A stretch of 64,000 nt of DNA from the NCBI RefSeq assembly GCF_900112695.1, contig NZ_FOMT01000002.1:564479-628478 (forward strand), given 5' to 3'. Positions 34,463 through 43,020 of the stretch are shown here, piece after piece (the first letter of the stretch is position 1; each line of letters opens with the position of its first letter). This DNA is from Paenibacillus catalpae (GTDB lineage: Bacteria > Bacillota > Bacilli > Paenibacillales > Paenibacillaceae). The notes below the pieces were generated by a model. It was not told where the DNA came from and searched no databases. It saw only the letters and a list, made by a program, of their open reading frames with translations. The position numbers and the translations under genes are program-made.

Positions 34463-35242
34463 TTGGATATAGCTTGGATTCTGACGTTATTTACAATTGG
34501 GTTTGCCGGATCTCTAATTTCCGGGATGGTCGGGATCGGAGGTTCCATTATTAAGTACCCGATGCTACTTTACATTCCACCGGCACTAGGCTTCATCGCT
34601 TTTACAGCACAGGAGGTATCCGCGATTAGTGCAGTACAAGTATTCTTTGCTTCGTTAGCCGGAATATTCGCCTTTCGAAAGGGAGGATATATCAATAAAT
34701 CCCTCGTGTTATATATGGGAATTGCCATTGTGGCCGGTAGTTTTGCCGGCGGTTACGGCTCGAAGTTTCTGCCTGATGAAGCGATTAACCTAACGTATGC
34801 CGTGCTTGCGCTTGTAGCTGGGATTATGATGTTCCTTCCCAAAAAGGGAGACGACAAAGCCGATTACACGAAGTTAAGCTTCAACAAGACGCTAGCGGCA
34901 AGTTTGGCCGGTCTAATTGGAATATTATCTGGTATTGTTGGCGCGGCTGGAGCATTCATCATAGTTCCCATTATGCTCGTCGTTTTGCGCATTCCTACAC
35001 GCGTTGCCATTGCTTCGTCACTTGCGATTACCTTTATTTCCTCGATCGGCTCAACTGCGGGGAAGCTTATGGGTGGCCACATGCTGCTCATCCCATCGAT
35101 CGTCATGGTAGTAGCAAGCACAATCGCATCGCCACTTGGTGCCGTGATTAGTAAGAAGCTTAATACGAAAGTATTGCAATGGATTCTCGCGGCACTCATT
35201 GTTGCTACTGTCGTAAAAATATGGCTTGATATTTTGACTTAA
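34463..35242 (+). CDS. TauE/SafE-family sulfite or organosulfur exporter
   Basis: A 259-residue membrane protein with about eight hydrophobic segments and the family's two glycine-rich repeats (ISGMVGIGGSIIKYPML near residue 18 and LSGIVGAAGAFIIVPIMLVVL near 155). TTG is the start, with AAGGAGG seven bases before it. TauE-type proteins in cst operons are thought to export sulfite or related anions produced by persulfide oxidation. First gene behind the CstR-type operators. Confidence 0.9.
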   Translation: MDIAWILTLFTIGFAGSLISGMVGIGGSIIKYPMLLYIPPALGFIAFTAQEVSAISAVQVFFASLAGIFAFRKGGYINKSLVLYMGIAIVAGSFAGGYGSKFLPDEAINLTYAVLALVAGIMMFLPKKGDDKADYTKLSFNKTLAASLAGLIGILSGIVGAAGAFIIVPIMLVVLRIPTRVAIASSLAITFISSIGSTAGKLMGGHMLLIPSIVMVVASTIASPLGAVISKKLNTKVLQWILAALIVATVVKIWLDILT

Positions 35243-35256
35243 AGGGGGGATACACG

Positions 35257-35577
35257 ATGCAGTCGAATCAGGTCCGTTTGCAGCTACCGTTTGAAGTGAA
35301 GGAGCGGTTGAAACGTAGCGAGAAATTTACCATTCTCGACGTACGCGAACAGGATGAATGGGAATCAGGACATATACCGCAAGCGAAGCATATCCCGCTA
35401 GGCCAACTTGAGTCACGGCTCAACGAACTCGATCCAAATCAGGAGACAGTGGTCGTATGCCGAAGTGGAGGTAGAAGTTATGTTGCGTGTGAATTTTTGT
35501 CGGCTATGAACTATAACGTAATCAATATGCCAGGCGGAATGACCGCGTGGCAAGGAGATATTAAACAAAGAAAATAA
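35257..35577 (+). CDS. Single-domain rhodanese sulfurtransferase
   Basis: A 106-residue rhodanese: FTILDVREQDEWESGHIPQAKHIPLGQL and the active-site loop VVCRSGGRS with catalytic Cys, ending GGMTAWQG. It accepts a sulfane sulfur on Cys as a persulfide and passes it to acceptors such as TusA. GGGGGG-type ribosome site upstream of the ATG. No membrane segment. Second gene in the operon, 14 bases after tauE. Confidence 0.92.
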   Translation: MQSNQVRLQLPFEVKERLKRSEKFTILDVREQDEWESGHIPQAKHIPLGQLESRLNELDPNQETVVVCRSGGRSYVACEFLSAMNYNVINMPGGMTAWQGDIKQRK

Positions 35578-35602
35578 TCATTGTGGGAGGAAGTTTATCA
35601 CC

Positions 35603-36181
35603 ATGACAACGACACTTAAGGTTGACCGGATACTCGAATGTGAAGGCTTGGCGTGCCCGCTGCCGGTTGTTAAGACGAAAAAAGCGATTGAAGAACTGAA
35701 CACCGGAGAGGTACTGGAAATAAAGGCAACCGATAAAGGCTCTGTAGCGGATCTGCAAAGCTGGGCTAAACGGACCGGACATCAGTATATCGGGTTTAAG
35801 GAAGAAACTGGAATATTCCGCCATTTTATTCGTAAAGCAGATCCGACAGAAACCAAAGAGGATGTGAAATTCCAATACACGGCCTCATTGGATGAAATTA
35901 ACAACAAACTCGCTTCCGGTGAAAAGCTGAATATTCTTGATGTACGTGAACCAGCTGAGTATGCATTCGGTCGTATTCCCGGAGCGATATCGATCCCCGC
36001 AGGAGAGCTGGAGGCTCGTTATAATGAGTTAGATCGGGACAAAGAATTTCATGTTATCTGCCGTACTGGAAGCCGGAGCGATATGGTATGTCGTACCCTG
36101 GCTGACAAAGGCTTTTCAAGGCTCAAGAATGTCATTCCAGGTATGACCGAGTGGGCAGGAGACGTAGAGAAGGATGTTTAA
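35603..36181 (+). CDS. TusA-rhodanese fusion, CstA-like sulfurtransferase
   Basis: A 192-residue fusion. Residues 1-75 are TusA-like with the CPLP motif (CEGLACPLPVVKTKKAI) that carries persulfide; residues 90-190 are a rhodanese with active-site loop VICRTGSRS. A Cys before the CPLP (residue 12) is also present. The domain pair corresponds to the TusA and rhodanese parts of staphylococcal CstA. It can hand sulfur from one Cys to the other. GGGAGG precedes the ATG. Confidence 0.9.
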   Translation: MTTTLKVDRILECEGLACPLPVVKTKKAIEELNTGEVLEIKATDKGSVADLQSWAKRTGHQYIGFKEETGIFRHFIRKADPTETKEDVKFQYTASLDEINNKLASGEKLNILDVREPAEYAFGRIPGAISIPAGELEARYNELDRDKEFHVICRTGSRSDMVCRTLADKGFSRLKNVIPGMTEWAGDVEKDV

Positions 36182-36247
36182 ATAGCAAAGTAATTTAAAC
36201 CCTGGTAATACCATTTAACTACAATTATAGAATTGGAGGTAACAACA

Positions 36248-36643
36248 ATGTCAAACAAACTCGCGATTATTGCCAGCAACGGTGGCTTGTTCGATGCTTA
36301 TAAAGTATTCAACATTGCAACAGCAGCTGCCGCTACCGACACAGAAGTAGCCATTTTCTTTACCTTCGAGGGTTTGAACCTTATTCATAAAGAGGCTTAT
36401 GGACAATTGAGCATGCCGGTCGGCAAGGAGCGCCTCGAGCAAGGCTTCAAGGCAGCAAATGTTCCCTCCATACCTGAACTCGTAAGCATGGCTCAAGAAA
36501 TGGGTGTTAAGATTATCGCTTGTCAGATGACGATGGATGTCATGAATCTTAAGAAGGAAGATTTTATTGATGGAATTGAAGTAGGTGGAGCTGTAACTTT
36601 CCTTGACTTTGCGCAAGACGCTAACGTGACTTTAACTTTCTAA
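36248..36643 (+). CDS. DsrE/DsrF-like sulfur-carrier protein
   Basis: A 131-residue DsrE-fold protein: [43 protein letters not shown] and the Cys-bearing segment [16 protein letters not shown], with the carrier Cys at about residue 98. Proteins of this fold relay sulfane sulfur between rhodanese and TusA. ATG 36248 has GGAGG eight bases upstream; an in-frame start at 36233 would bury that site. It is paralogous to the gene at 38400. Confidence 0.88.
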   Translation: MSNKLAIIASNGGLFDAYKVFNIATAAAATDTEVAIFFTFEGLNLIHKEAYGQLSMPVGKERLEQGFKAANVPSIPELVSMAQEMGVKIIACQMTMDVMNLKKEDFIDGIEVGGAVTFLDFAQDANVTLTF

Positions 36644-36671
36644 TAATCTAACCTATAGGGAGGTTAAAAAG

Positions 36672-37817
36672 ATGACAACAAATACAGTAACGAAGTTGTC
36701 GGCTAAGGAAGTCGCACAACTTGTACTTGAAGGTAAAGAACTGTTTATTATCGATGTACGCAATGAGACGGATTTTGCCGATTGGAAAATTGAAGGTCGC
36801 AGTGTGGAGATTATCAACATCCCATACTTTGATTTGATCGATGGCGTAGATCCAGCTCTTGATCAAATTCCGGATGGCAAACCAGTACTCGTCGTTTGTG
36901 CAAAGGAAGGCTCGTCGATATTTGTTGCTGAAAAAATTGCTGAAGCAGGCAGAAGCAATGTGTCTTATCTTGAAGGTGGCATGAAATCTTGGAGCGAATA
37001 CTTGGAGCCGGTTAAAGTTGCCGATTTGACAGCAGGTGGAGAGCTATATCAATTTGTTCGGATCGGTAAAGGTTGTCTGTCTTATGTTGTGCTGTCCGAA
37101 GGCGAAGCTACCATCATTGATACGAGCCGGATGATTGACCAGTATGAAGTCTTCCTGCAATCGAAGGGCGTCAAGCTGGTGCATACAATTGATACCCATC
37201 TGCATGCCGACCATATTTCTGGAGGCCGGGCACTAGCAGAAAAGTACGGCTCGACATATCACTTGCCTGAGAAGGATGCAGGGGAAGTCACGTTCTACTA
37301 TGAGAAACTTGAAGAAGGCAAAGATATTACTGTAGGAGGCGAACGGATTATCGTGCATCCAATCTACTCACCGGGACATACAATTGGCTCGACGTCGTTT
37401 ATTATCGACAACAGATATCTATTATCCGGTGACATTTTGTTCATTGAATCTATCGGCCGTCCAGACTTGGCAGGACTTGCTGAGGATTGGGTCGGTGATC
37501 TCCGTGAGACGCTGTACAGTCGGTATAAAAATTTGTCTGAGGATTTAATTGTATTGCCAGCACACTTCGGTAAAATTACCGAGCTTGGCGAGAAGGGACT
37601 TGTATCCGGTCGACTCGGCGACCTCTATAAGCAAAACCCTGGCCTAAACATCACTGACGAGGGAGAATTCCGTAAAACAGTCACTGAAAACTTGCCGCCG
37701 CAGCCGAATGCTTACCAGGAAATCCGACAAACAAATATGGGTAAAATCAATCCGAATGAAGAAGAGCAACGTGAGATGGAAATCGGACCAAACCGGTGTG
37801 CCGTTCATGATAACTAA
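36672..37817 (+). CDS. Rhodanese / persulfide dioxygenase fusion (CstB-related)
   Basis: A 381-residue protein. Residues 1-110 are a rhodanese ([15 protein letters not shown]; loop VVCAKEGSS with Cys); residues 120-345 are a metallo-beta-lactamase-fold persulfide dioxygenase (metal motif THLHADH near residue 175, [19 protein letters not shown]). The enzyme oxidises glutathione- or thiol-persulfide to sulfite with Fe(II). Staphylococcal CstB has the dioxygenase first and rhodanese last; here the order is reversed. AGGGAGG precedes the ATG. Confidence 0.9.
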   Translation: MTTNTVTKLSAKEVAQLVLEGKELFIIDVRNETDFADWKIEGRSVEIINIPYFDLIDGVDPALDQIPDGKPVLVVCAKEGSSIFVAEKIAEAGRSNVSYLEGGMKSWSEYLEPVKVADLTAGGELYQFVRIGKGCLSYVVLSEGEATIIDTSRMIDQYEVFLQSKGVKLVHTIDTHLHADHISGGRALAEKYGSTYHLPEKDAGEVTFYYEKLEEGKDITVGGERIIVHPIYSPGHTIGSTSFIIDNRYLLSGDILFIESIGRPDLAGLAEDWVGDLRETLYSRYKNLSEDLIVLPAHFGKITELGEKGLVSGRLGDLYKQNPGLNITDEGEFRKTVTENLPPQPNAYQEIRQTNMGKINPNEEEQREMEIGPNRCAVHDN

Positions 37818-37838
37818 ATTTTTTGGGGGAATAAAACT

Positions 37839-38066
37839 ATGATCAGTGATAAAGTTTTAGATGCAACTGGATTAGCATGTCCAATGCCGATTGTGAAAAC
37901 GAAGAAGTCTATCGACGAACTATCTTCTGGGCAAGTACTGGAGGTTCACGCTACCGATAAAGGTGCTCAAAATGATCTAACAGCTTGGGCTAAAAAGACG
38001 GGGCATGAAATTTTAGACAGCAAGGAAGAAGAAGGAATATACAAATTTTGGATTAGAAAAGCATGA
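37839..38066 (+). CDS. TusA-family sulfur carrier
   Basis: A 75-residue single-domain TusA: LDATGLACPMPIVKTKKSIDELSSGQVLEVHATDKGAQNDLTAWAKKTGHEILDSKEEEGIYKFWIRKA in order, with the persulfide Cys in CPMP. It closely resembles the N-terminal domain of the protein at 35603, so one probably arose by duplication. GGGGG site upstream. It accepts sulfur from the rhodaneses of the cluster. Confidence 0.92.
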   Translation: MISDKVLDATGLACPMPIVKTKKSIDELSSGQVLEVHATDKGAQNDLTAWAKKTGHEILDSKEEEGIYKFWIRKA

Positions 38067-38192
38067 AAAAGCAGGGGGGAATGACCACAAGTCATCCTCC
38101 TTCTTTACTACTGCATTTTTATGCAAAGCTATCCTACCCCTCTGAGTATAGAATCAGTTGTATGTTCGCAGAGACAAAGAGGGGATGACGGT

Positions 38193-38321
38193 TTGATTAT
38201 ATTGATAATCTTCGTCGAGCTGCTGTTCTTACTAGTTGTTTTTCTAAAGTGGTTACCGGTCAAGTGGCTCTCCTTTATCGATGATTTTCAATTGATTGAC
38301 CGAATGACTCTAACTGATTGA
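38193..38321 (+). CDS. Small membrane protein, 42 residues
   Basis: TTG 38193 follows GAGGGG by eight bases. The product has a hydrophobic helix (IILIIFVELLFLLVVFL, about residues 2-18), a basic-aromatic joint (KWLPVKWLSF), and an acidic tail ending LTD. I do not recognise it. It lies between tusA and the second DsrE-like gene in the same direction and may be a small membrane partner of the sulfur-relay proteins; it could also be spurious. Confidence 0.4.
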   Translation: MIILIIFVELLFLLVVFLKWLPVKWLSFIDDFQLIDRMTLTD

Positions 38322-38399
38322 CTATGTATAGTATATTTTTTTTTTTCAAAATCAGAACCCTTACCCGTATATGTATTTTAGAAAGGATGATATTATAAA

Positions 38400-38879
38400 A
38401 TGACACAAACTGAAAAATCAACGATCGTGTTATTCAGTGGAGATCTGGATAAGGCAATCGCTGCTTTTATAATTGCAAACGGAGCAGCTGCTTACGACCA
38501 TGAGGTAACAATTTTCTTCACGTTTTGGGGGCTCAACACACTACGAAAAGATCAGCCCGTTTCGGTTAAAAAGGGATTGTTGGAAAAGGCATTTTCATGG
38601 ATGATGCCGCGTGGTTCCAAAAAACTAGGTTTATCACGTATGAATTTCGCAGGCGCTGGTCCGGCTATGATCAAGCATGTGATGAAAAAGCACAATGCAC
38701 TGAGCCTGCCGCAGTTAATCGAATTGGCGCAAGCGCAAGGCGTTAAGCTCGTCGCGTGCACGATGACGATGGATTTGCTGGGGCTAACACAAGACGAGCT
38801 GCTGGACGGCATTGAATACGCCGGCGTTGCAGCTTATCTAGGAGACGCGACGGAAGCGAGGGTCAACTTGTTCATCTAA
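38400..38879 (+). CDS. DsrE/DsrF/DrsH-like family protein (DsrE2-type)
   Basis: A 159-residue protein with TIVLFSGDLDKAIAAFIIANGAAAYDHEVTIFFTFWGLNTL, a central amphipathic insert (AFSWMMPRGSKKLGLSRMNFAGAGPAMIKHVMKK) and the Cys segment GVKLVACTMTMDLLGL. The insert is characteristic of DsrE2-type proteins that sit at the membrane. It is a larger paralogue of the protein at 36248. AAAGGATG precedes the ATG. Possibly transcribed separately, since an AT-rich gap of 80 bases precedes it. Confidence 0.87.
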   Translation: MTQTEKSTIVLFSGDLDKAIAAFIIANGAAAYDHEVTIFFTFWGLNTLRKDQPVSVKKGLLEKAFSWMMPRGSKKLGLSRMNFAGAGPAMIKHVMKKHNALSLPQLIELAQAQGVKLVACTMTMDLLGLTQDELLDGIEYAGVAAYLGDATEARVNLFI

Positions 38880-38976
38880 GCTCAATTACTGTCCATCATC
38901 GTATGTGGTATATTGTAAGCTTAGGGAACTTTGTTCATAATATACCTATTTACTTAATACGAGAGGGTGGGCATTC

Positions 38977-39237
38977 ATGAAATATGATGATGATGTGAAA
39001 CGCAGATTGAAACGTATAGAGGGACAAGTTCGAGGCGTTCTTAACATGATGGAAGAAAATAAAGACTGCAAGGATGTCGTAGGTCAGCTTTCGGCGATTC
39101 GGAACGCAGCGGATAAGGCGATTGCCTATATCGTTGCGGTTAATTTGGAGCAATGTCTTGTTGAACAGATGGAACAAGGTCAGGAAACGGGGCAGGTAGT
39201 GAAGCAAGCTGTTGAACTGCTTATCAAAAGCAGATAA
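38977..39237 (+). CDS. cstR: CstR, persulfide-sensing CsoR-family repressor
   Basis: An 86-residue all-helical repressor: DDVKRRLKRIEGQVRGVLNMMEENKDCKDVV, then AAYIV-type helix 2 and NLEQCLVEQ. The two thiols Cys31 and Cys60 are kept, while the His that lies four residues before the second Cys in copper-sensing CsoR is Asn56 here. This Cys-Cys, no-His pattern defines CstR, which releases DNA on per- or polysulfidation. The matching operators are at 34297 and 34380. GAGGG precedes the ATG. Confidence 0.92.
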   Translation: MKYDDDVKRRLKRIEGQVRGVLNMMEENKDCKDVVGQLSAIRNAADKAIAYIVAVNLEQCLVEQMEQGQETGQVVKQAVELLIKSR

Positions 39238-39263
39238 TTCACATGTAGAGAATGAGGGCGAAG

Positions 39264-39650
39264 ATGAATACATCAACGATAATTAACGTTCTTATTGCTT
39301 TAGTCGTCATTTGGTTGATTTATAAACAATTTGCTTCAGTTAAAGGGGTACGTTCAATAGGCTCGAAAGAGTTCGAACAGGAGCAAAAATCCACTCAGGA
39401 TGCCATTCTAATTGACGTTCGCGAACCGCATGAATTTAAGTCGGGGCATATTCCAGGGGCGAAAAATCTTCCGCTATCCCAATTAAAAATCAGAATTAAC
39501 GAAGTCCCAAAGGATAAACCTATATTTGTTTATTGTCAGAGCGGAATGAGAAGCAAAAGGGCTGCAGTCTCTTTTAGTAAAAACGGTATTGCTCATATTG
39601 TGAATTTAGAAGGCGGCATCATGGCTTGGCAAGGGTCAGTGCGGAAATAA
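39264..39650 (+). CDS. Membrane-anchored rhodanese
   Basis: A rhodanese of 128 residues with one N-terminal membrane helix (IINVLIALVVIWLIYKQF, about residues 6-23) followed by the domain (AILIDVREPHEFKSGHIPGAKNLPLSQL, loop VYCQSGMRS). It would face the cytosol or outside depending on topology; the positive residues after the helix favour a cytosolic domain. GAGGG five bases before ATG 39264 decides the start; an ATG at 39252 is also in frame. Lies just behind cstR. Confidence 0.88.
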   Translation: MNTSTIINVLIALVVIWLIYKQFASVKGVRSIGSKEFEQEQKSTQDAILIDVREPHEFKSGHIPGAKNLPLSQLKIRINEVPKDKPIFVYCQSGMRSKRAAVSFSKNGIAHIVNLEGGIMAWQGSVRK

Positions 39651-39657
39651 GGTGAAG

Positions 39658-39687
39658 AGTCCCTACAAAATAGGGACTTCTTTTTTT
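39658..39687 (+). terminator. Terminator of the sulfur operon
   Basis: AGTCCCTA (39658-39665) and TAGGGACT (39671-39678) with a 5-base loop, followed by TC and seven T. Confidence 0.88.
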
Positions 39688-39767
39688 GCGATATTTATTG
39701 CAGCTTAGGGTAATAATACGTTTAATCATGAAAAAATGAGTTTAAAAGATATCGCAGGGGGTTCAAA

Positions 39768-40160
39768 ATGTTTCACTACACGGTACAAACGAATAAATCT
39801 GTCGATGAAGCTATCGGTGCACTGGAACTTTCGTTAAGGGTAGAACAATTTAGTGTTCTCTGGCGATTTAATATTCAAGATAAATTAAATAAGAAGGGAA
39901 TTGAATTTAACCAACGCTACGAAGTGCTTGAGGTGTGCAATCCGGTTGAAGCGAAGAAGGTGTTAGCCGAGAATGTATTAAACGGTTATTTCTTGCCATG
40001 TAAGATCACAGTGTACGAGCATGCAAGTGTGACAAATATTGGATTACCGAAGCCATCACACTTGATCGGAATGGTTGGAGAGGAATCGGTCGCTGCTCTC
40101 CGGAAAACGGCTCTAGATATCGAGCGCCGCCTGATTTTGTGTATAAATAAAAGCATCTGA
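39768..40160 (+). CDS. DUF302 family protein
   Basis: A 130-residue DUF302 protein: FHYTVQTNKSVDEAIGALELSLR, GVEF-like QRYEVLEVCNPVEAKKVLAEN, and YFLPCKITVYEHASVTNIGLPKP. The family is of unknown biochemical function, often near sulfur, thioredoxin or metal genes; two Cys (in EVCNP and LPCK) are conserved in many members. AGGGGG lies before the ATG. It follows the sulfur operon terminator by 80 bases and has its own transcription unit. Confidence 0.88.
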   Translation: MFHYTVQTNKSVDEAIGALELSLRVEQFSVLWRFNIQDKLNKKGIEFNQRYEVLEVCNPVEAKKVLAENVLNGYFLPCKITVYEHASVTNIGLPKPSHLIGMVGEESVAALRKTALDIERRLILCINKSI

Positions 40161-40195
40161 AGGGTGGATCAGCCTAGAATGAGGAGAACTATCTT

Positions 40196-40297
40196 ATGAT
40201 GCAGGTAAATGTCAGACGCACAAGAACATCTATACCACGACAGTCGCTTACACAGCTGTCGAACGACAACAACATCTATAGAATGGAAGTCGCATAA
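40196..40297 (+). CDS. Small basic peptide, 33 residues
   Basis: ATG ATG at 40196 follows GAGGAG nine bases upstream; the product MMQVNVRRTRTSIPRQSLTQ... ends MEVA and is followed at once by a terminator whose stem overlaps the stop codon. Codon-level support is thin and I do not recognise it, but the ribosome site and tight terminator make a real small gene plausible. It could be a leader peptide. Confidence 0.4.
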   Translation: MMQVNVRRTRTSIPRQSLTQLSNDNNIYRMEVA

Positions 40298-40312
40298 ACT
40301 GCGGCTTTTTTT
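40287..40312 (+). terminator. Terminator behind the small peptide gene
   Basis: AAGTCGCA (40287-40294) pairs with TGCGGCTT (40300-40307, one G-U) and is followed by seven T. Confidence 0.75.
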
Positions 40313-40377
40313 GTTTTAAGGATTTTCATCGCGCTAGCGATCGCTTCCGTACGAGTTATCGTCGATAAAGAGCAAAT

Positions 40378-40414
40378 AAAGAGAGCGATGCGTTCTGTAT
40401 GCATCGCTCTCTTT
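40378..40414. terminator. Bidirectional terminator before the DUF11 gene's end
   Basis: AAAGAGAGCGATGC (40378-40391) and GCATCGCTCTCTTT (40401-40414) form a perfect 14-bp stem with a 9-base loop, T-rich on one side and A-rich on the other, between convergent genes. Confidence 0.88.
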
Positions 40415-40429
40415 ATTTGACCTGACCAC

Positions 40430-42604
40430 TTACTCCTCGTCCTCCACCAGTTCAACCACCACAGGATCCGATTCTACCTGAAATACCGGTCCGTCCACCT
40501 CCAATCGGAACGACGCAACAGCCTGATTCGTGACTTTCTCTCCTTCATTTACGCTGGACGGACGCGCAGAGAATGTAACCGTTATCTCCTCGCTAGGGCG
40601 GATCGTGCCTAGCAAAATCAGCTCAGGACGAGCACCCGATCGCGTTTGGCCATTTACTTTCACACTGTCCGGAATAAAGACCAACGGCTGCTGCAAAACA
40701 TCAGATAGCCGCAAGTCAATGATCGGCAATTGTCCTCTGTTCACGACAACAATCGTGTACGTAATTATTTCTCCTAGGGTGGCCTCAACGGGAGAAGCCG
40801 ATTTGCCCACCGTCACGGGCGGTGGAACGACTGGCGGGATAACAGGAGGGACAACAGGCGGAACCACGATAATAATTTCCGATGAATCGCTCTCTTCCGG
40901 CGCTTCGACGGAAACAACGGTTGCAACGTTAGAAATGACGGTGCCGTTTGCAGCGTCAAGCGGTATGGTGAACGAACGTGTTATTGTGACCGTTTGTCCC
41001 GGCTCGAGTACGGCAATCGTCTCGATCATGCCGAGCAGCGGATCGGAAACCGCAATACCCGTAACGGTGACAAAGCCGGTGTTGGCAACACGAATGGTAT
41101 ACACCACCGTATCACCTGGGGCAGCAGTCGTCCGATTCACCGTTTTATCGATTTCCACTCTTGGAACCGGCGGTGTAATGGCCGTGATCACTTCGTTGGA
41201 CGAAATTTCGCCTGTATTGATTTCCCCTCCGGCTACGCTCTGGTACTCGAACTGTACGAGCGCTTCATTTCGGATCAGCCCATCCTCAGGAAACGATACG
41301 ACAATCGCCTGATAAGTCACGATGATCGTATCATCGGGCGCCAACGTGCCCAGGCTGATGCCGGTAACCGGATCACCCGGCCTCGGTTCGCCATCTACTG
41401 TAATGCTTCCGGGCAGAAATACCGTATCGTTTGGGAGGCTGTCTAGCAGAAATACCGTTTCCGCAGACACAGTGCCTGTATTGCTTATGACGACCGTATA
41501 GGTGAGTACCTGCCCGAGTCCAGCAATATCAGCATCAACATCTTTGCCGACCGTCACACGGGGTGAATTAATATCGATAAAGATACCGACGGCAATAACC
41601 GAGTAGCCGTCATTCGTTGTACGAAGCTGGAATGCAGCGGATGTTTGGTTATTCAGCAGCGAGGCCGAGATGTCTACGTTCGTAATATCCCAGCTCTGTC
41701 TACCGCCTACAATTTGAGTGCCGGGCTCTCCGTTAATCTGATTTCGGTCACCGAAAGTGCCCGACGTATCCAGATTGCCGCTGTCTTCATTAATTTGGGA
41801 GGCAAAGAAGTTGTTCGAGAAGTTGTTCGGCCCCGAAAGCAGCGTTAAGTTCGCCGCATCCGGCCCGAACAGCACTTGGTCCCCCACTTTATTAGCGTCT
41901 CCGTCTTGCGCGCATAGCGCCATACGTCCGCTGACGGGACCTTCAACCGGAGTGACAAAACCGGACAACGTCGTTGTGACGGAAGGGTCGCTGCCAAATG
42001 CGATCTCAACGATACCGACATTAAGGCTTAAATTACGGAACGGCATATCAGGGTCTCGATAGACGACACAAAGCGTCCATCCGCAGCTGTTCGCCGTACT
42101 GTTGCCAAAATCAATATTTCCGACCACGCTTCCGACGGTATAGACGCCGGCGCCACCGGATTGAATTTGAGAGGTTACATTAGCAGAACGAAAGTAATTG
42201 TCTGTTGCGTTGCGATGGGAGATTTGTGCGGTAGACGGATCAGGGGCGATCGTATAGGTGATTCCCGCAGGTGTAGTCAGTGTGACCGATTTATTAATAA
42301 AGGCAACGTAATTGTTCGTTCCCCCGGTAACAGCATAAGTGCCTGCCCACACGAGCTCCGCATAGATAACTTCACTTTCGGCGGGAATACGCAATATTGC
42401 GCTGGCGCTGTTGAGGTTATAATCGGAGGTCGTGCCCGCCGGATAACTTCCGAACTGCATCGATGTATCAATGGTGGTGAAAGCTCCGATGTAATCGCGG
42501 GTTCCAGGCACGCCGTCCGTCGATGAGCGACTGAGTCCAAGCGTATTCCCGGTAAACGTAATGGCTCCTGTGTCGTTTCCGCTGAATCGAACAATAAATG
42601 GCAT
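40430..42604 (-). CDS. DUF11 repeat surface-type protein
   Basis: A 724-residue beta-rich protein. Residues 1-355 form a region with ASAILRIPAESEVIYAELVWAGTY and SGFVTPVEGPVSGRMALCAQDGD; three DUF11 modules follow near 360, 483 and 600, each with VGKD/IDKT/VGKS-type starts and LTYTVVISNTGTVSAE-like cores. A proline-valine linker (VVPPVVPPVIPPVV) separates modules two and three. There is no signal peptide and no sortase or anchor motif, as in exosporium-type proteins of spore formers, so deposition on the spore surface from the mother cell is possible (inference). GAGGCAG precedes the ATG. More GC-rich than the pseudogenes beside it. Confidence 0.85.
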   Translation of the reverse strand: MPFIVRFSGNDTGAITFTGNTLGLSRSSTDGVPGTRDYIGAFTTIDTSMQFGSYPAGTTSDYNLNSASAILRIPAESEVIYAELVWAGTYAVTGGTNNYVAFINKSVTLTTPAGITYTIAPDPSTAQISHRNATDNYFRSANVTSQIQSGGAGVYTVGSVVGNIDFGNSTANSCGWTLCVVYRDPDMPFRNLSLNVGIVEIAFGSDPSVTTTLSGFVTPVEGPVSGRMALCAQDGDANKVGDQVLFGPDAANLTLLSGPNNFSNNFFASQINEDSGNLDTSGTFGDRNQINGEPGTQIVGGRQSWDITNVDISASLLNNQTSAAFQLRTTNDGYSVIAVGIFIDINSPRVTVGKDVDADIAGLGQVLTYTVVISNTGTVSAETVFLLDSLPNDTVFLPGSITVDGEPRPGDPVTGISLGTLAPDDTIIVTYQAIVVSFPEDGLIRNEALVQFEYQSVAGGEINTGEISSNEVITAITPPVPRVEIDKTVNRTTAAPGDTVVYTIRVANTGFVTVTGIAVSDPLLGMIETIAVLEPGQTVTITRSFTIPLDAANGTVISNVATVVSVEAPEESDSSEIIIVVPPVVPPVIPPVVPPPVTVGKSASPVEATLGEIITYTIVVVNRGQLPIIDLRLSDVLQQPLVFIPDSVKVNGQTRSGARPELILLGTIRPSEEITVTFSARPSSVNEGEKVTNQAVASFRLEVDGPVFQVESDPVVVELVEDEE

Positions 42605-42891
42605 GTCTTACTGCCTCATTTCGTTATTTTATTATGCCTCACAGTATGTTTAAAGGCATTTACTGGTGACATTAAAAAATAATGGCTGAGCTCATGACAA
42701 GAACTTCTATACAATCCCGTGATCCCCGGGAATACACGAGTTATTAAACTAACGGTCAGGATTGCTTAATAAAATGCTAAAGGGTTATTTTAATGGGTGA
42801 TGAACGAAAATCACTGCACATTGTCAGGTTTTTATTATTGTTCGATTTCTGTTGACTATATGGCAAATAGCCAAGTGGAGGGAGATGGTTA

Positions 42892-43004
42892 GTGGAATTA
42901 AAGAATAACGAGGGGACAATTTTATTGAATGTATTGTGCTGAAAGTAACGGAGGAACAGAAGCGCTTTATCTCCTCCAATCAACATACACTCGCTGAAGC
43001 TTAA
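42892..43004 (+). pseudogene. Decayed GNAT acetyltransferase fragment
   Basis: GTG 42892 with GGAGGGAG upstream opens VELKNNEG, then after a frameshift near 42915 the frame reads DNFIECIVLKVTEEQKRFIS and SNQHTLAEA before a stop at 43002. This is the typical N terminus of BltD-like spermine/spermidine acetyltransferases; the acetyl-CoA-binding part is missing. Confidence 0.6.
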
Positions 43005-43020
43005 GCAAGGGATAGTTAAT

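Noticed and set aside
38340..38399. A further CstR operator before the DsrE2-type gene
   Set aside because: TTACCCGTATATGTATT has one good half (TACCC) but no matching GGGTA arm.
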